A program made the position numbers and the translations under genes. DNA of 64,000 nucleotides. Source: Brevipalpus yothersi. Its lineage: Eukaryota; Arthropoda; Arachnida; Trombidiformes; Tenuipalpidae. Numbering within the stretch: the stretch's first letter is position 1; the number at the start of each line of letters is the position of its first letter. Where the stretch lies: assembly GCA_003956705.1 (NCBI GenBank), contig QZCP01000290.1, forward strand, positions 80,673 to 144,672. The letters run 5' to 3'. The notes beneath the pieces were generated by a model. The model saw only the letters and a program-made list of their open reading frames with translations, ran no database searches and was not told the origin of the DNA. Positions 49,979 to 62,770 of the stretch are shown piece by piece.

Positions 49979-52900
49979 GTGTGTCTAGATAACTGACAGA
50001 ATCTCAGATTGATAAGTATGAATATTTGAGCTTGCTAGTATGACAGGTTCTCAGTCATCGAGTTTAGTCACTTCTTACTAGAGCAATAATTCCTTCAATA
50101 TTGTATACCAGCTATAATGTTAAAGCTTATTATATCATGTCAATTTAAGGTAGTCAACAAATCTTGCGCTGAGATTCTTTCGAGTAAGAGCCTCAGTTTT
50201 ACTGAGGGGTGATAATTTTTTTCATTCCAGATATTGCCAAGTTATTGTTGATGTGTAAAATTTGTCTGACATTCTCTATCTCCTCAGTATTTCAGCAATT
50301 TCCTTTTTGAAAAGAAATTCTCACCAAATCATCAAACAGAATCGAATATCCCCAAGAATGGTGGCTTAAAAATAAGGTTCTCAAAAAAGTAACACTCTCA
50401 AAATTGACGAGTTCAATTATTCAGTATAAGCTTCTATTTCACTTCCGAAATTTTATCTCAAAGCTTCATCGAAAAAAATGTACAAGAAAGCAATATGAGC
50501 GCTCTATCTTTGTTTTTCTTCTTAAGTGCTAGTGGAAAAAAAATCTAGAGACTTAGTAAAAGGATTTTTTTGTCATTCGAACAAGAGAATTGTTTCCACT
50601 TTGGGAAGTGTGTGAAAAAGTTGAACACTCATGAGACTACATTCTGTATTCAATAGAAACATACTGTTACTCTTCCGATTTTTGGCGAAAATGCTGATAG
50701 AGAGAGAGCGAGAAATTTGAAGAATACTTTCCAAAAGCTCTCTTGCTTGGGAGTATTAGAGCCTATTAATTACCATGATGATTCATGATTCATGATCTTG
50801 GTCTATAGTTCTCTTTGACAATAGCTCTCAGCAAAGAATTTATACCAGTGATTGATTTACTCTACCATAATCTACCCTGATAATGATTCAGTATCCCCAG
50901 TAGCATGTCAACATAGTTCTGGTATGAATTCTGTTCCTTTATCACCTCTGAATGTCTGATTCAATACGTATACTAGCAGTAGGGAATACTCAATGCTATC
51001 TGAACAATACCATTTATTAAACAAACATGATTAATATTATCCATTCAGAGGCTTGACATAATTCAATTATGAATATACGAGCTCTGTTAACAATTATCTT
51101 AACCTTTCAGATCTCTCAATAGTATAGATCTTTCCACAGTAATCTATAAAAATGATCCTCCATGGTAAGCGCAAGGCGAACATGGTAAAGGAATAGAATA
51201 ATTGCAAAGATCTCTCCATTGAAGATGGATAAATACACCTACTTATAAATGCTATGTTATTCATACCACTGAATTTCAATGAACTGAATCCTCTGAGCGG
51301 ATCAATGACAACCATATAAGCTCTGATTCTTTTCTTTTCAATTTTGAATATTGAATTTTGAGAACAACGTCTGATACATCTGTGACTAGATGGATTCAAA
51401 TTCATTTCGAAACTCTGTGTGAATTTTCTTATAATAATCTAAACTCACGTGGATAGTTACTTTTACCATTCAATTATCTCAGATGACATTTACTCTCCAC
51501 CTCACCAAATTTGACCTCAGTCAATAGCTTTGGTGGACAATTATGTGCATTGAATTTCACTGAATTATTCATTCCAGTCTGATCCTGTATTTCCATTATC
51601 AAGACTTCCACTTCTCATGTCAAGCATCGTCACAAAAAAGAAGGAAGTATCATCAAGACATCTAACAAACTAGGTAATCATGATACAGAATCTGTAATGA
51701 AAATTCGATGACCACCTTATGATGATCAGCTTACCTGAACTGTGATATTTTTGCGTACAAATAGAAGTGGAAGAGCCACCAAGATAGAGATGATCCATAT
51801 AAGAGTGATGACAGTTTGGGTTCTTTGTTTGGTCACTCGTGAATGAAATGGGAACATGATAGCGATGAAACGATCACAAGAAATCGCTGAGAGCGTTAGA
51901 ACAGTGCTTGTCAGTCCTGACACTGTGAAACAAAAAATGAATCAAACATCAATTTTATATTTATTCATGATCTTAAGCAATGGTTAGCAATGAGCCACCT
52001 TGTTTTCCATTTGTATGCGATTATATCAGCCATTCCTACACATACACCTGTATATCCCACTCAATGATAATTAGTAGAATTATCCTACACCAATAATAGA
52101 CTCTACTCGATTAGGAGTGTTGCGTTGAATAAGAAACTATTCTTGGATTGAGAATCCACCCAATTAGGTATCTGATTAGAAGACAATTGAATACAAGCCA
52201 ATATTGTGAATTCACTTGCTAGTTGTGCTGCATTTAAATGTATAGTTTCAACAAATTTTGGCTAGAAAAAAGAATGATTTATGATGAAGAATTTTCTAGA
52301 GAAATGCTTTTTTGTTTCTTTTGAATATAGAATCCTATTAATATTTTTTTACTGATGCGGTTTATGATAAAACTCATATCTATCTCAATGCTAATTGGTC
52401 CCTGAGAGCTAATGTTTCAAAATACTTCCAAGCTGATTAATAAATTTAATTTAACCAAGATATTTATTTCAAATTTTGAGCTGTTGTTTGGCATTACAAT
52501 CTTCCCAAGAGGCTTATTTCGCAATAGGCATATGATATTCTATTCCAAAGCAGGAAGCATGTGTGCCTGAAAAGTCGCTTTATCAAATATATCAAAAAGT
52601 TCCAAGTGAAAACATTTCCTAATTCAAATTGCATCACAGCTCTCGGAATAGAATACTTCCACCAGTATATCAAACAACAATGAGAGCAAATATTTTACTC
52701 GCTCAGATCATGAAGTGTGAGGGTAACGAAGCTCAATGTCAGTTTGAAGCAATAGAACGATCCGAATATTTTCGAAAAGCTATTCTAAAGAATATGTAGG
52801 TGAAAGAGAGAGAAACAGATTTAGAATTCCAAATTGAATGGAATAGAATAAATTCAAATTAGTCCATCTCTTTGGAAACGTTTTCAGAAAGCTTTATCAT

Positions 52901-55312
52901 TGCTCTGTATTATACATTGGATCCATCATTCTTCCAACTCTTTCGGCTAAAATCGTTTCCACATCGAATTCTATAATGATAAACGCTCTCTTCTGCTTCA
53001 GGCAAATATGAGTTATACAGAATCAAAGGTTGATGACTGCCCGATCTGTAATTACTTTGGAGTTGAGCCATTGATTGCATCAAAATGAGCCTTCATTTCA
53101 TTTGATGATGAAGGATATTTATATCTGAAGAATTGGGAATAAGCTCTTATAAAAAGAGAGTTCGAGGACAATATAGAACAGAGAAAAGAAGATATGGACA
53201 AAATTACCTGTCAAAATGATGTGAACAAGAGCTCTGGTCAACTAGATGACTGTCACTCAGTATTAATTTCGGAATTACTTGAATGAATCAGATGAAATGT
53301 GAAGCTATCTTCTCAATCATCATGTGCTTTAGGGAAAATAGCCTACTTCAGATTGAAGTGACAAAATGACTTCAGGATTTCAGTGGAATTTAAATATTAA
53401 CAGAAAAGGTGTGAATTGTTTACAATGATAGAATCTATCGAGTATGTGTTCACTGAGCTTTATAGGGAGGTTTTTCATCTAAAGCTAGCAAGCATTCATG
53501 GACTAGAAGTGTTATCTTATTTTCTTTTGAGTGAAAATTCTAGACCTTTTGTTGGTGAGAAATGTCAAAAAATTTACCCATTCCAAACTCTATTCACAAT
53601 AGATTTTGGCTCATCAAATAATTCAAGATCACTCTGAGGTGAAGAATTTCTTTCTCCCTCTTTTGAGAAAGATGAAGTATACAGTATGTATATTGCCTCA
53701 GCTAGGCAAAATCTCGATTCTCACCAACTGATCAAATAACTATTTGAAGAAAACCCTACAGCCATTGATTGAAGTTATGTAACATGAATAATTTGACAGA
53801 AGATTTGGTGAACATTGAGGAATCATTGAGATCTTTTTTTCCAGGTTATCGTCAATAAGCCAGAGGCTAGCTTATCCTGGAGATCTCCTATCAGAGCCCA
53901 AATCGAGTGGAAGGGAATCTCTATTGAAAATCAGTACGAATGAGACTTTCCTTCTCAGCCAGCTTTCAGAGACACATACTCGAGTAAAATCAATTTCGTA
54001 AGAACTTAGTCAGATGGGAATTAGAATTAATAGCTTTTCATCAAAGATTCTTTTGTAATTTGCTCACAAAATGATTTTATTGAGTTAATAATGGTAGAAT
54101 CTTAGCAAGTTATGGACAATGGTTTCTTCTGAGAAGAATAAATTTTGAAAATTGGACGAATAAGGGAAACCAAAAGTTAGAAATGATCTTGGTAAAGATT
54201 ATCCAATAACAAAAGTCATGAGAGAGTCTGAGACCAAATATAATGGAATCCTACACAGAGATCTACTCTTTTTCAGTACACTTGCTCACTTCTTGATGAT
54301 GATATCGTATTTACTATACATTAGCTGTAAGGAACAGGAAACAATTTTTTCCATCCAACTGGATTAAGGGTCCCTAGTGAAGAATGTTCAATAGAAAATT
54401 GGGTGTAGAAAAAAAAGGAAAACTCAATAATATGACTTCATAGAGGTTTCATGGGGCTCATGTTCTCCTGAACTAATTTTAGACACTGAAAATCGTATCT
54501 ATACTATTGGAACAGATTGATTTACAGGAGCTGAACATTCCTGTGAAAAACAATCAGAGAAACTCTATGGAAGATTTATAAGCTTTCGCTTCAATCAACT
54601 GAAGCAACAATCATTCAAATCACAGGTGACGTGCACTCAAAACAACTCTGATAGGATTATCGTTTGATTCAATTTTGACGATATTTGAGGAGAATTCACA
54701 AAAATTCCATAAACTCTCATGGCATGCTTCATTAAAATTGAAAGAATTCCTTGGAATTCGAGGGATTACTAACAATCTTCAAATATGATTTTCACGGGAG
54801 ATAGATCGGTTATATATTATCTGGATTATAGATTTATATTTTGTATTGAATGAAAAGCATTTTTATTGATGTTTTCAGCTTTTTTCTCGACATGATCAAC
54901 AATCCATTAGTCAGTCTCAAAACTGAACATTGAACTTACTTTGAGCCAATGGATCCAATTTACAGAGAAGAGGACTTAAGGTTGAACGAGGCTTGATGAC
55001 ATCTTTGGCCATAAGAATCGGTAGACAACACATTGAAAAGAATAGTCCAGCAACTGCCAAGTTGGCCAGATATATATCAATTGTTTGTCGAAGTGTTCGT
55101 GTAAAAAGGAATGCCACCAAAACGCTGAAATTACCGAAAATGGCCAAAGTCATGAGCACAATTATGAGGCCATACTTTATGTAATCTGTGTATTCTAATG
55201 TTCGATAAGAATCACAATTGGGACAAGGTATGGAGCTCAAATTGAAGCTCTCCAAGCTCCATTCTTCTGGACACACACGACGAATGGAGCTGTTTCGAAT
55301 AAGGTCCATCAT
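44884..55312 (-). CDS. Rhodopsin-family (class A) GPCR, probable neuropeptide receptor
   Basis: Seven-transmembrane receptor of the plasma membrane, assembled from six minus-strand exons: 55312-54940, 51922-51735, 49893-49636, 48612-48502, 46487-46325, 45026-44884; 1236 nt, 411 aa. The N-terminus has two N-glycosylation sequons (NSS, NLS). TM1 is YGLIIVLMTLAIFGNFSVLV (with the class-A GN); TM2 contains LANLAVAGLFF in place of the usual LAxAD; ISCDRF (138-143) replaces the common DRY with DRF at the end of TM3. TM4, TM5 (VTIPLFFLPIITM), TM6 (VFVCCWAPLQALLL, CWAP at 288-291) and TM7 (NSAMNPVIY, NPxxY at 333-337) follow, then a Ser/Thr-rich tail. Cys before TM3 and in loop 2 can form the usual disulphide. 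The overall form suits a peptide receptor, but I cannot assign the ligand. Introns of 1.0-3.0 kb contrast with the compact neighbours. Confidence 0.85.
45027..46324 (-). other. GPCR intron 5
   Basis: 1.3-kb intron between the TM7 exon and the tail exon. Contains no exon that I can support; a Phe/Arg-rich plus-strand frame at 45826-46134 is antisense and unsupported. Confidence 0.6.
46488..48501 (-). other. GPCR intron 4
   Basis: 2.0-kb intron between the TM6 and TM7 exons. AT-rich, no further coding signal seen. Confidence 0.6.
48613..49635 (-). other. GPCR intron 3
   Basis: 1.0-kb intron between the TM5 and TM6 exons. No further coding signal seen; open frames are short and AT-driven. Confidence 0.6.
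49894..51734 (-). other. GPCR intron 2
   Basis: 1.8-kb intron between the TM4 and TM5 exons. Holds the (GA)n tract at 49943-49974. The minus-strand frame at 51094-51405 has no family resemblance or splice context. Confidence 0.6.
49943..49974. repeat. (GA)n microsatellite
   Basis: About 32 bp GA run inside GPCR intron 2. Confidence 0.95.
51923..54939 (-). other. GPCR intron 1
   Basis: 3.0-kb intron separating the exon for the N-terminus through TM2 from the TM3 exon. No coding signal recognised. Confidence 0.6.
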
Positions 55313-58300
55313 TCTTCACAGATGTTATTTTGAAAAATTTGTTGGTTGAAGCATTTTTGTGTAGAAAGGAAAGATAATAGCCAAAAATTTTTCATAGAAA
55401 TATTCACCACACTATTACACGTTTAAGAATCATCAAAAATACCTCGAAGTTGGGAACAAATTAACACATCATGTCACTAATTTAGAACAAGTTGAAAAGT
55501 GAGCAATAAAATGATGTCATTAACTTATAACAATAAGATAGTATGAATCTTTGTAAAAAGAAGAAGAAGAAGAAGAAAATCAGACACGCAAAATGGAGAT
55601 GCTCAAGAAAAACATTAGTTGTGTGTATAGCTGGTGTATGCTAGTGTGGGTAAGAGAATGATGATGATCAGTTAGTGGAACAAAGTATGAGAATAGAATC
55701 ACTGAGGAATGCTTTGTGATGAAATGCTTTGAAAGAGAAAAGAATTTTCACTGAACAATCTTCAAACTATCGTGAACATCATGATTTCATGAGGCAAAAG
55801 GCGATGTGAAGATTTGAGCAGAGAGTAGATTCAGATAGATCGAGAGAGAAAAAAGAGAAACAAGCCATGAACTTCTAGGGATGAAGAAGTTACTAACATG
55901 AGAGCATTTATCTAGCCAAGTGGAATTCATGGGCTTGCTCAGAATGCTCACCAATTTAGGATGAAAATGATCGACTTGATGAATGTTAGCATAATACTTT
56001 GAGACTGATCTGTGATCTCATCGAAAATTGAGCAGAACAGTATGTCTATTGATGACATATAAACTTTTACATGACTGATGCCTGGTAATCAAGTCTCTTG
56101 AAATTCGCGAGATATTGCATTTTTCATCCCTTCTATTCCATTTGCTTTCCATGGTACCAATACTGTTTCATCTTGCATATTTCCAAATTTTCTGGAAGGC
56201 ATTAACAAATCGAAAATTGTTGTGGAAATAAAAGATGACTATCATCATATTGATCAGAATAGAAGAAGGTGAGAATAAAAAGAATAACTATCTCCCTGCC
56301 AGGATCAACTACTTTGACAATAGTTTTTTATGAGTCAGAGAAGTTATACAGAAAAAAATAAAATAGCTTTAAGCTATCAATTGAGGAAGAGAAAAAGTAT
56401 TTCGAAATATATTTTCCCATGAATAACTCATCATTCAATCTGCTATACTTTTATATTTCATATCAATGATTATCGATTCTTGAATCAATTCTTTGAAAAG
56501 AAACTGAAAATTTTCGAACCTATTCCAGTGTTTCACTCTAGTAACAGGCTGCTATAGTGGTTCAATTGAAGAACTCAAATAACTCTATAGCTATTATGCC
56601 TTAGGCTTTGCACTCAAATTGAAAACATCACACTTTTCTCTGACAAAAGTTAGATTGAAATAGCGAAATAGACGAAAAATTTATATCAAAATATTCTCAT
56701 CCATTGGATGATTATCTTGATATTGGAGACACATCAGTTAGAAAAGGCTCAGAGGGAATCATGACCAACAAGTGCAGGTAACATCCAATCACTTTCTCGT
56801 CTCTACACTACAATAGGACTTCTGATTGACACTTATGAGAGAATCTGCGATTAATATCAGCGAAACCCTCAAGTTTGATGCCAAAAAGATTATGCTTTGG
56901 ATAGGTAATTCATCAACCTGTCTCTTGAGAGCCAACAGGGTTGGAATGACAAACCAAGATTTCAGGAATCAAGAGTAAATCGAAATATAATGTCAAAGGG
57001 TAAACTTTGATGAGTAGAAGTGTGTACATAAATGAAAAATCGGAATATCTAATCAAAAATGAGGTCGAAACATCAAAAACAAGTCTTCCGAAGAATCAAA
57101 ATTTGAATATTAAATTAGAAATTAGATTCGCCTCAAAAATTGTTTCTCAGAATTTTGTAATGTCATAACAAAAATCTGAGTCTTTCCAACGTGGACATAG
57201 CATGCGGTCTCTGTTGCTATTACAAACTTCAAGAGATATTCTATCATAGCTTCTTGCGCAAGTTATAGAGTTTGACAAATTTTCTAGAATAACAGCAAGA
57301 GATCAAAACCTTACTCTAAACGACAAGTTGTGATTATTGAAGTTTTATTGAAGATCAATGATCAAAATAAACAGATACACGTGTATGACGTATTGGTGCA
57401 AATTGAGTAAATCTGAAAGGGATAATCAATGAAGAGCACGTTTTTGCTAAAATTAGAATTTCAAGAACGAACAGCACAAAATAAGTAGATAAAATATGAG
57501 ACAATCGAAATCGGATAACTTGCAAGATATGAAATGTAATTTGACTGTGAATGAGATGGTTTTTTTGGAGGTTTAGAATTTTATACTCGAGGCTTTCGGT
57601 TTATCTGATCATGGACTCAAAAATTTTCTCACAAAATATTTCCAAGAATTCCTGGTCAAAAAAACCTCAAATCTATAAATGAACGTATGAATTCAATCGT
57701 TAGAAGGCTATCATTCAGTATTTCTCAAGATACATTCAGATAACATAGAGATAGAGTTGAAGGCTGGTAATGTCTAGCCCTCAGGTCAACTACAAGAGAT
57801 GATTATTTCTCGATCCTACCTATTTTCTAGGTTCAAAAGCCTTGTCAAACCCATAGAGCCTCTCAACCTATATTTCAATTTATAGATAGATCAGATAACG
57901 AAATTATCCATGATAACATTTGTTTTGTAGGAATATAAGAATAGAAGAAAACAAGTTTCTAGAAACTTTGTACTTGATTCTCTTAATCAATAGACTAACG
58001 TGACTGAGGTTTTTTCGTAAGATCTTTGTACCAATAGAGCTTACCAATATGTTAATGCTCAATTACACTTAATAGAGCTCATTCATTGCCTATCTAACAC
58101 CTCCATCTTCATTCTACCATGATATCTTATCTCATTATCCTCCATCACGGCTCGTTCATAGACACTTTTGCAAAGTGGCTTGGTTTTTGGGCTATGATTA
58201 GGAAACTATGTTTTCGCAACTTTTGCTGCCTCTGAGCCCTTCAAAAATCTATTATATAATAGAATACAGAAGTCATAGAGAAGGAATGAAATTTTGATAC

Positions 58301-58351
58301 ATTCTAGATATCATACAGTACCGAAAAACATGTTAGGAGGGGATAAAGTTT
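55313..58351. other. Intergenic, GPCR promoter and P450 3' flank
   Basis: 3.0 kb without a supportable gene. Contains an AAG trinucleotide run at 55558-55577 and otherwise AT-rich sequence. A long 5' UTR or distal promoter of the GPCR could lie here but no splice donor/acceptor set is identifiable. Confidence 0.45.
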
Positions 58352-60021
58352 TTAGGTGCGAGGAGTGAAACGTAGCCTGATTGGGTCTTCAGTTCGAATG
58401 AAAATATCATTCCGAATTCTGACCTTCTCTGGATCTATTGGAGTGATGATGAAACGTTTGACTATGTGAGCTAAAATTATTTTCACAATTGTTAAACCCA
58501 ATTTTCCACCGATACATCTTCTCGGACCTTCACCAAAAGGTATATAACCACCTGGAGGTATTTTAGCTCGATTTTCTGGCGTGAAACGATCAGGATCAAA
58601 AATTTCGGGTGAAGGATAGACACTATCATCATGATGTATTGCATATATTGAGATCGCTGCAAGGGTATTCTTTGGAATATTGGAATTATCAAGGGTAATA
58701 TTGTGCTCGATACTTCGCAACGTTGTACCCACTGGTGGCCGAAGTCTCAGATTCTCCGATATACATTGATCCAAATACTGGTAACTATCGAGACATTGAA
58801 TGGTAATATCCTGAGTGTCATCAAAATTGCTCAGCTCTTGATACAATTTCTCTTGAACGCTTGAGTTGCAAGCCAAATTGAATAAGGTCCATGTGGACGT
58901 ATTTGCAACAGTCTCATAGCTCGCCACAGTTATGGCAAGAGTTTCATCCAAAAGTTCATTAAAGTTAATGGATGCTTTTTGATTCTCAGATTGAGCTACA
59001 AATTGATCAACCATATGGGAGAGGAAAGGTTTTTTGGTCATCTTTCCGCCACCAAAAAATTGATCATGATCTGATCCACTTGTTTTGAGTCGATTTTCGA
59101 CCACTTCACGAGCCAGAGAAATACAATAGTCAAAACGATTTTTCTCGCCTTTAATTTTTTGCCACAGAATGTTGATCGGTTCAAACCAAAGATATAATCG
59201 ACTGAGGCGATCGAATTGAGATGAGAACCATGTTTTTAATCCATGATGAATAATAGGTGTTCCAGGCCATTGTGAACTTTTTTCCAGGCCAATTGATGTT
59301 TCCAAAATGATTGACATCACATGATCGGTGAATAGTTCGTAGAAATTGAAATCACTTCCTACTTTCACTTGTATATCGTGGACCAAATTTTCGGCATTTT
59401 TAACAACAATCGGTAAAAATGATTGTATCACATCAATACTGAACGATCGAGCGACCAGTAATTTTCTGTCTTTCCATTTTTGTCCCTCTAAGCTGACTAG
59501 ATTTTCATAGCCCGAACAGGCCACATTGACTGGCCAGCCTCTGGAAAGGAAACTTGTGTTGCTCAAGATCGTCTGGAAAAAATGAACTAATACCGTCAGA
59601 ACGCCATTTTCAATCCATTGGAACTTATAATCTATAAATTTTCCCACTCACATGAGCTGGTTTGGACTTGAAAACGTAGATGAATGGATAGTAACTTGCC
59701 CAAACGACAAACCATCCAGTTCTCTTGAATTTTGATTGATGTAATTTGTACGGAGTATCTAATGATAATGAAGAATGAAGAAATGGTTGAATTTCCATGG
59801 CATGAGAATTCCGACAGAATTTCTCCACGGTAAAACTTACGACGTAACTCTGAAATATGGATAAAATCTTTAACAATTGCCGGAGAATCCAATCGTGGTA
59901 GATGGTTGAATTTTTTAACCCACTGAAAGTAAAGGACAATCCTTTTGACTAGAGGATACAATAGAACGAGAGGAAAACCTATCCAAAACAAGGTACTTAT
60001 GAGCAGAATTGAAACCGACAT
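58352..60021 (-). CDS. Cytochrome P450, microsomal type
   Basis: Heme-thiolate monooxygenase using NADPH-P450 reductase, probably anchored in the ER. Three minus-strand exons: 60021-59841, 59758-59652, 59572-58352; 1509 nt, 502 aa, a normal P450 length. The N-terminus has a hydrophobic anchor (SILLISTLFWIGFPLVLLYP) without a clear proline-rich hinge. Helix C: WKDRKLLVARSFS, with K in place of the common R of WxxxR. I-helix: ITVASYETVANTSTW, where ASYET fits the oxygen-activation [AG]Gx[DE]T pattern with Ser in the second position. K-helix ExxR: ENLRLRPP. PERF region: FDPDRF. Heme loop: PFGEGPRRCIGG, with C449 as the thiolate ligand. CYP clan and substrate cannot be assigned from motifs. The ATG at 60021 is preferred over a TTG nine codons upstream. 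Adjacent genes are unrelated; no tandem P450 copies are in the window. Confidence 0.92.
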
Positions 60022-62253
60022 TTTGACTGATCGCTCGATGAGAGGCAAATTATGAAATGAAGCGCTGTTGCTGAATTAAATTTTCTGAATGCAGAGTTTC
60101 GCAATGTTTTCGAATTTTTCATAACTTGCCCAGAAAATTCCCTGAAGCTTATTGGGACAAAGTTACTCGATTTACTTCGCTATTAATTAGCTTGTGACGC
60201 ATTTACCTATCATATATTCTCGAAGACATTTAGTTACATCGCTTCGGGTGATGGCGATTCTTGCACAGTTTGGAAATATAATGTTTCAAAATAAACCTAA
60301 GAGTCTCCAAAGGAAAAATAAACAAATTTAATCGTACAAAAATAAGATAAGGAAAAGAAAAATGTCAAAAGTTATTATTTAATAACTGAATTCGAGTTTT
60401 ATACCAACCAGGAAACCAAATTTGATCGACTAGAGAAGGAATTTAACAAAAATGGTAAAAATTGACAGGCCAATGGCCTAACCAAGAACCTTGGATAATG
60501 AACACTAATTGAGAGCGAAAAGCTTGTTCATCATTACATTCAAAAATCGAAATTAGCTGGTACCGAAATTTGGAACGCTTTGCTTTTCAATCGAAATATT
60601 TCACACCAGAAATGATCAGTTTCAAGAAGTCTCTGATCAGTAAAACAAATTTAGTTCACAAACGAAGCTAATTTCGCTTTCTCGGTGTGATGATGGCTTC
60701 CTATTTTCAACCAGTGTTCGTTATCCAAGGGAAACTTTTTCAATAAGACTATCAATCAGTTATAACTTCTGGTTCTTAGATTTTTTCCTTCCTCGAAAAT
60801 CATTCAGATGCTTCTGTACCCTGACTAGTAATGATGAGCACATCATACATTTGCTTTCCCTGCTCGAGAGGATTAAAGCTTATGGAGCAATACATATTTT
60901 TAGGTCATCTGAATATTCCATATAAAGGGTGACACACTAATCGCCCTTTCTAAGGAATACTAGATTGAAGAGAGCCAATGACTGTTGTTGGAAGTACATA
61001 ATTTTGTGCACAAATATTCTGGAGGGAAATCTTTTGCTCTCTTTCGTTTTCACATGATACAGTCCAGAAAAGTATAAGAGAAAAATACTTTCAAAAGCAT
61101 CAGAATAAGTAACGATGAACGATTTAATGATCATCGCTGAGTAATCAGAAATAGTAAATCGACAGTATAACTTTCATAGCTCAGTTCATAAGATCCAATC
61201 GATCGATTGCTCATTAGACATGTGAGTATGGGATTCATTAGCCAAGGCTAACGAAAAAAAGCCTGTGAACATTTGTCCTGAGCTGAAGTGGGATTTGAAT
61301 GAGAAATTCGATCAAGCTAGAAGATTTAATGATCAAAGTAAGATTGATATTTCACCCTCTGATGAGCGAAAAAATAGTTCTAGAACTGTAAGACTGCTTT
61401 TAATTTAGCTCCAGAGACTCTTCACACCTAATGAATTTTGGATAACTTCGCATCTCTTGTTTTAGAGTTTCAGTTAAGGGTGAAACTATGTACAAAAAAA
61501 GATCCTCAGAAGTATTTTTAAGTCTAAAGAAGCCTGAAAAAGAGAATTTCTTCATTGTTAGGCAGCTCTGAAGAGTTCTCAACTTCATTTCTCATTATAT
61601 TTGAAGGTTGCTATTATGTCATAGAAAGTTGTAGATACTTGATCTTTTGTTAATGACAAAATTGAGTTACATTGTAACGTATGTAACATATGTACAATGT
61701 AATGTAACATAATGATGTTGATGTTATCTACACAAGGAAGTCCGAATTTAGAAGATCTATCGAATTGTGTTCAAAAACGGAGAAATATTGTCAACTCATG
61801 AAAATTGAAGTCCATTATTCGATTTATTTCATCATGACTCTCATAGTCTGTAGTTTTCTGGCAGATTTCTTAATTAATTACTAGTATTCATTCGATTCTA
61901 GAGTCATTAAGGTTCAACTTCCTCCAGAAATTAATTTATTGTGTAGATATTCTTCAATTACCATAATATTGATCGGAAATACTGTTGAAATTCACTGCTT
62001 TTAACCAATGGCTGGATCTGATGGTAATAATGTTGCTAGTTTCATCAATTCCAAGAAAATCCCCCTAAAAACAAAGAAAAGGCAATATCAAACTCAATGG
62101 GACAGAATTCTCTGACCAATTCCCCGTAAAAGTTAGTCAATTCATATAAAAAAATTACAGGATAGACACAGGATAGTATTCAAGAACACTTTTAATCGAT
62201 TGTTTTGGTTTTCTTGTCATTACATATATTTTCAAGGTATTCTATGCCGGATG
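60022..62253. other. Intergenic, upstream of P450
   Basis: No gene is supported. AT-rich, with short unsupported frames (60937-61134, 61400-61588) and an inverted repeat at 61667-61702 listed separately. Confidence 0.5.
61667..61702. repeat. Short inverted repeat
   Basis: Perfect 10-bp arms (TTACATTGTA at 61667-61676, TACAATGTAA at 61693-61702) around a 16-nt spacer itself made of TATGTAACATA-like units. The whole stretch to about 61715 repeats the TGTAA word. Could form a hairpin or be a decayed simple repeat; function unknown. Confidence 0.6.
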
Positions 62254-62523
62254 TTAACAAATGACGGCAATTTTCGGTGGAAGGAAGGGACAATTTTTCA
62301 GTTTTGTTTTTTGACACTTATTCAATAATCGGACATCAATCTCAACGTTAATAAAGATTTTACCCTTTTGGTTGTAGTCAAAGAGGTGATTGATCATTTC
62401 AGGGACAATTTTGAAATGTTTCTTGAGGTAATAATTTCGCAACTTGGAGTCCCAATGAACAGGTAAATCGAATTGTTTAATTGCATAAGGCAATAAATTA
62501 GAATTGAGCGTCTTATTTCGCAA
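62254..62523 (-). other. Unassigned open frame, possible decayed exon
   Basis: An 89-codon frame of protein-like composition (LPYAIKQFDLPVHWDSKLRN, ending KNCPFLPPKIAVIC). It has no ATG at its 5' end; an in-frame TAA lies just upstream, and no convincing acceptor lies between them. The first ATG is in the middle (MINHLF). No family is recognised. It may be a remnant or a chance frame. Confidence 0.2.
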
Positions 62524-62770
62524 GAATTCAATTTAGGATTGATTTATTTGACAAAATTTTCGCTCTATTGAAAATACAAATATGAGAATCAAAGTTTAAA
62601 ATCAATCTAGCAATGATGATTGAAATGCAAATAGCTCTAGGTGTAATAGGATGTCAGGATCACTTACTTACATCAAATGAGTCAATATACTGAATTAGAA
62701 TTCCTATGTATGAGATGTAAATATTCCTGTGGCACTGAATTATTTCATCACTTCATGATCGATTGAATGT

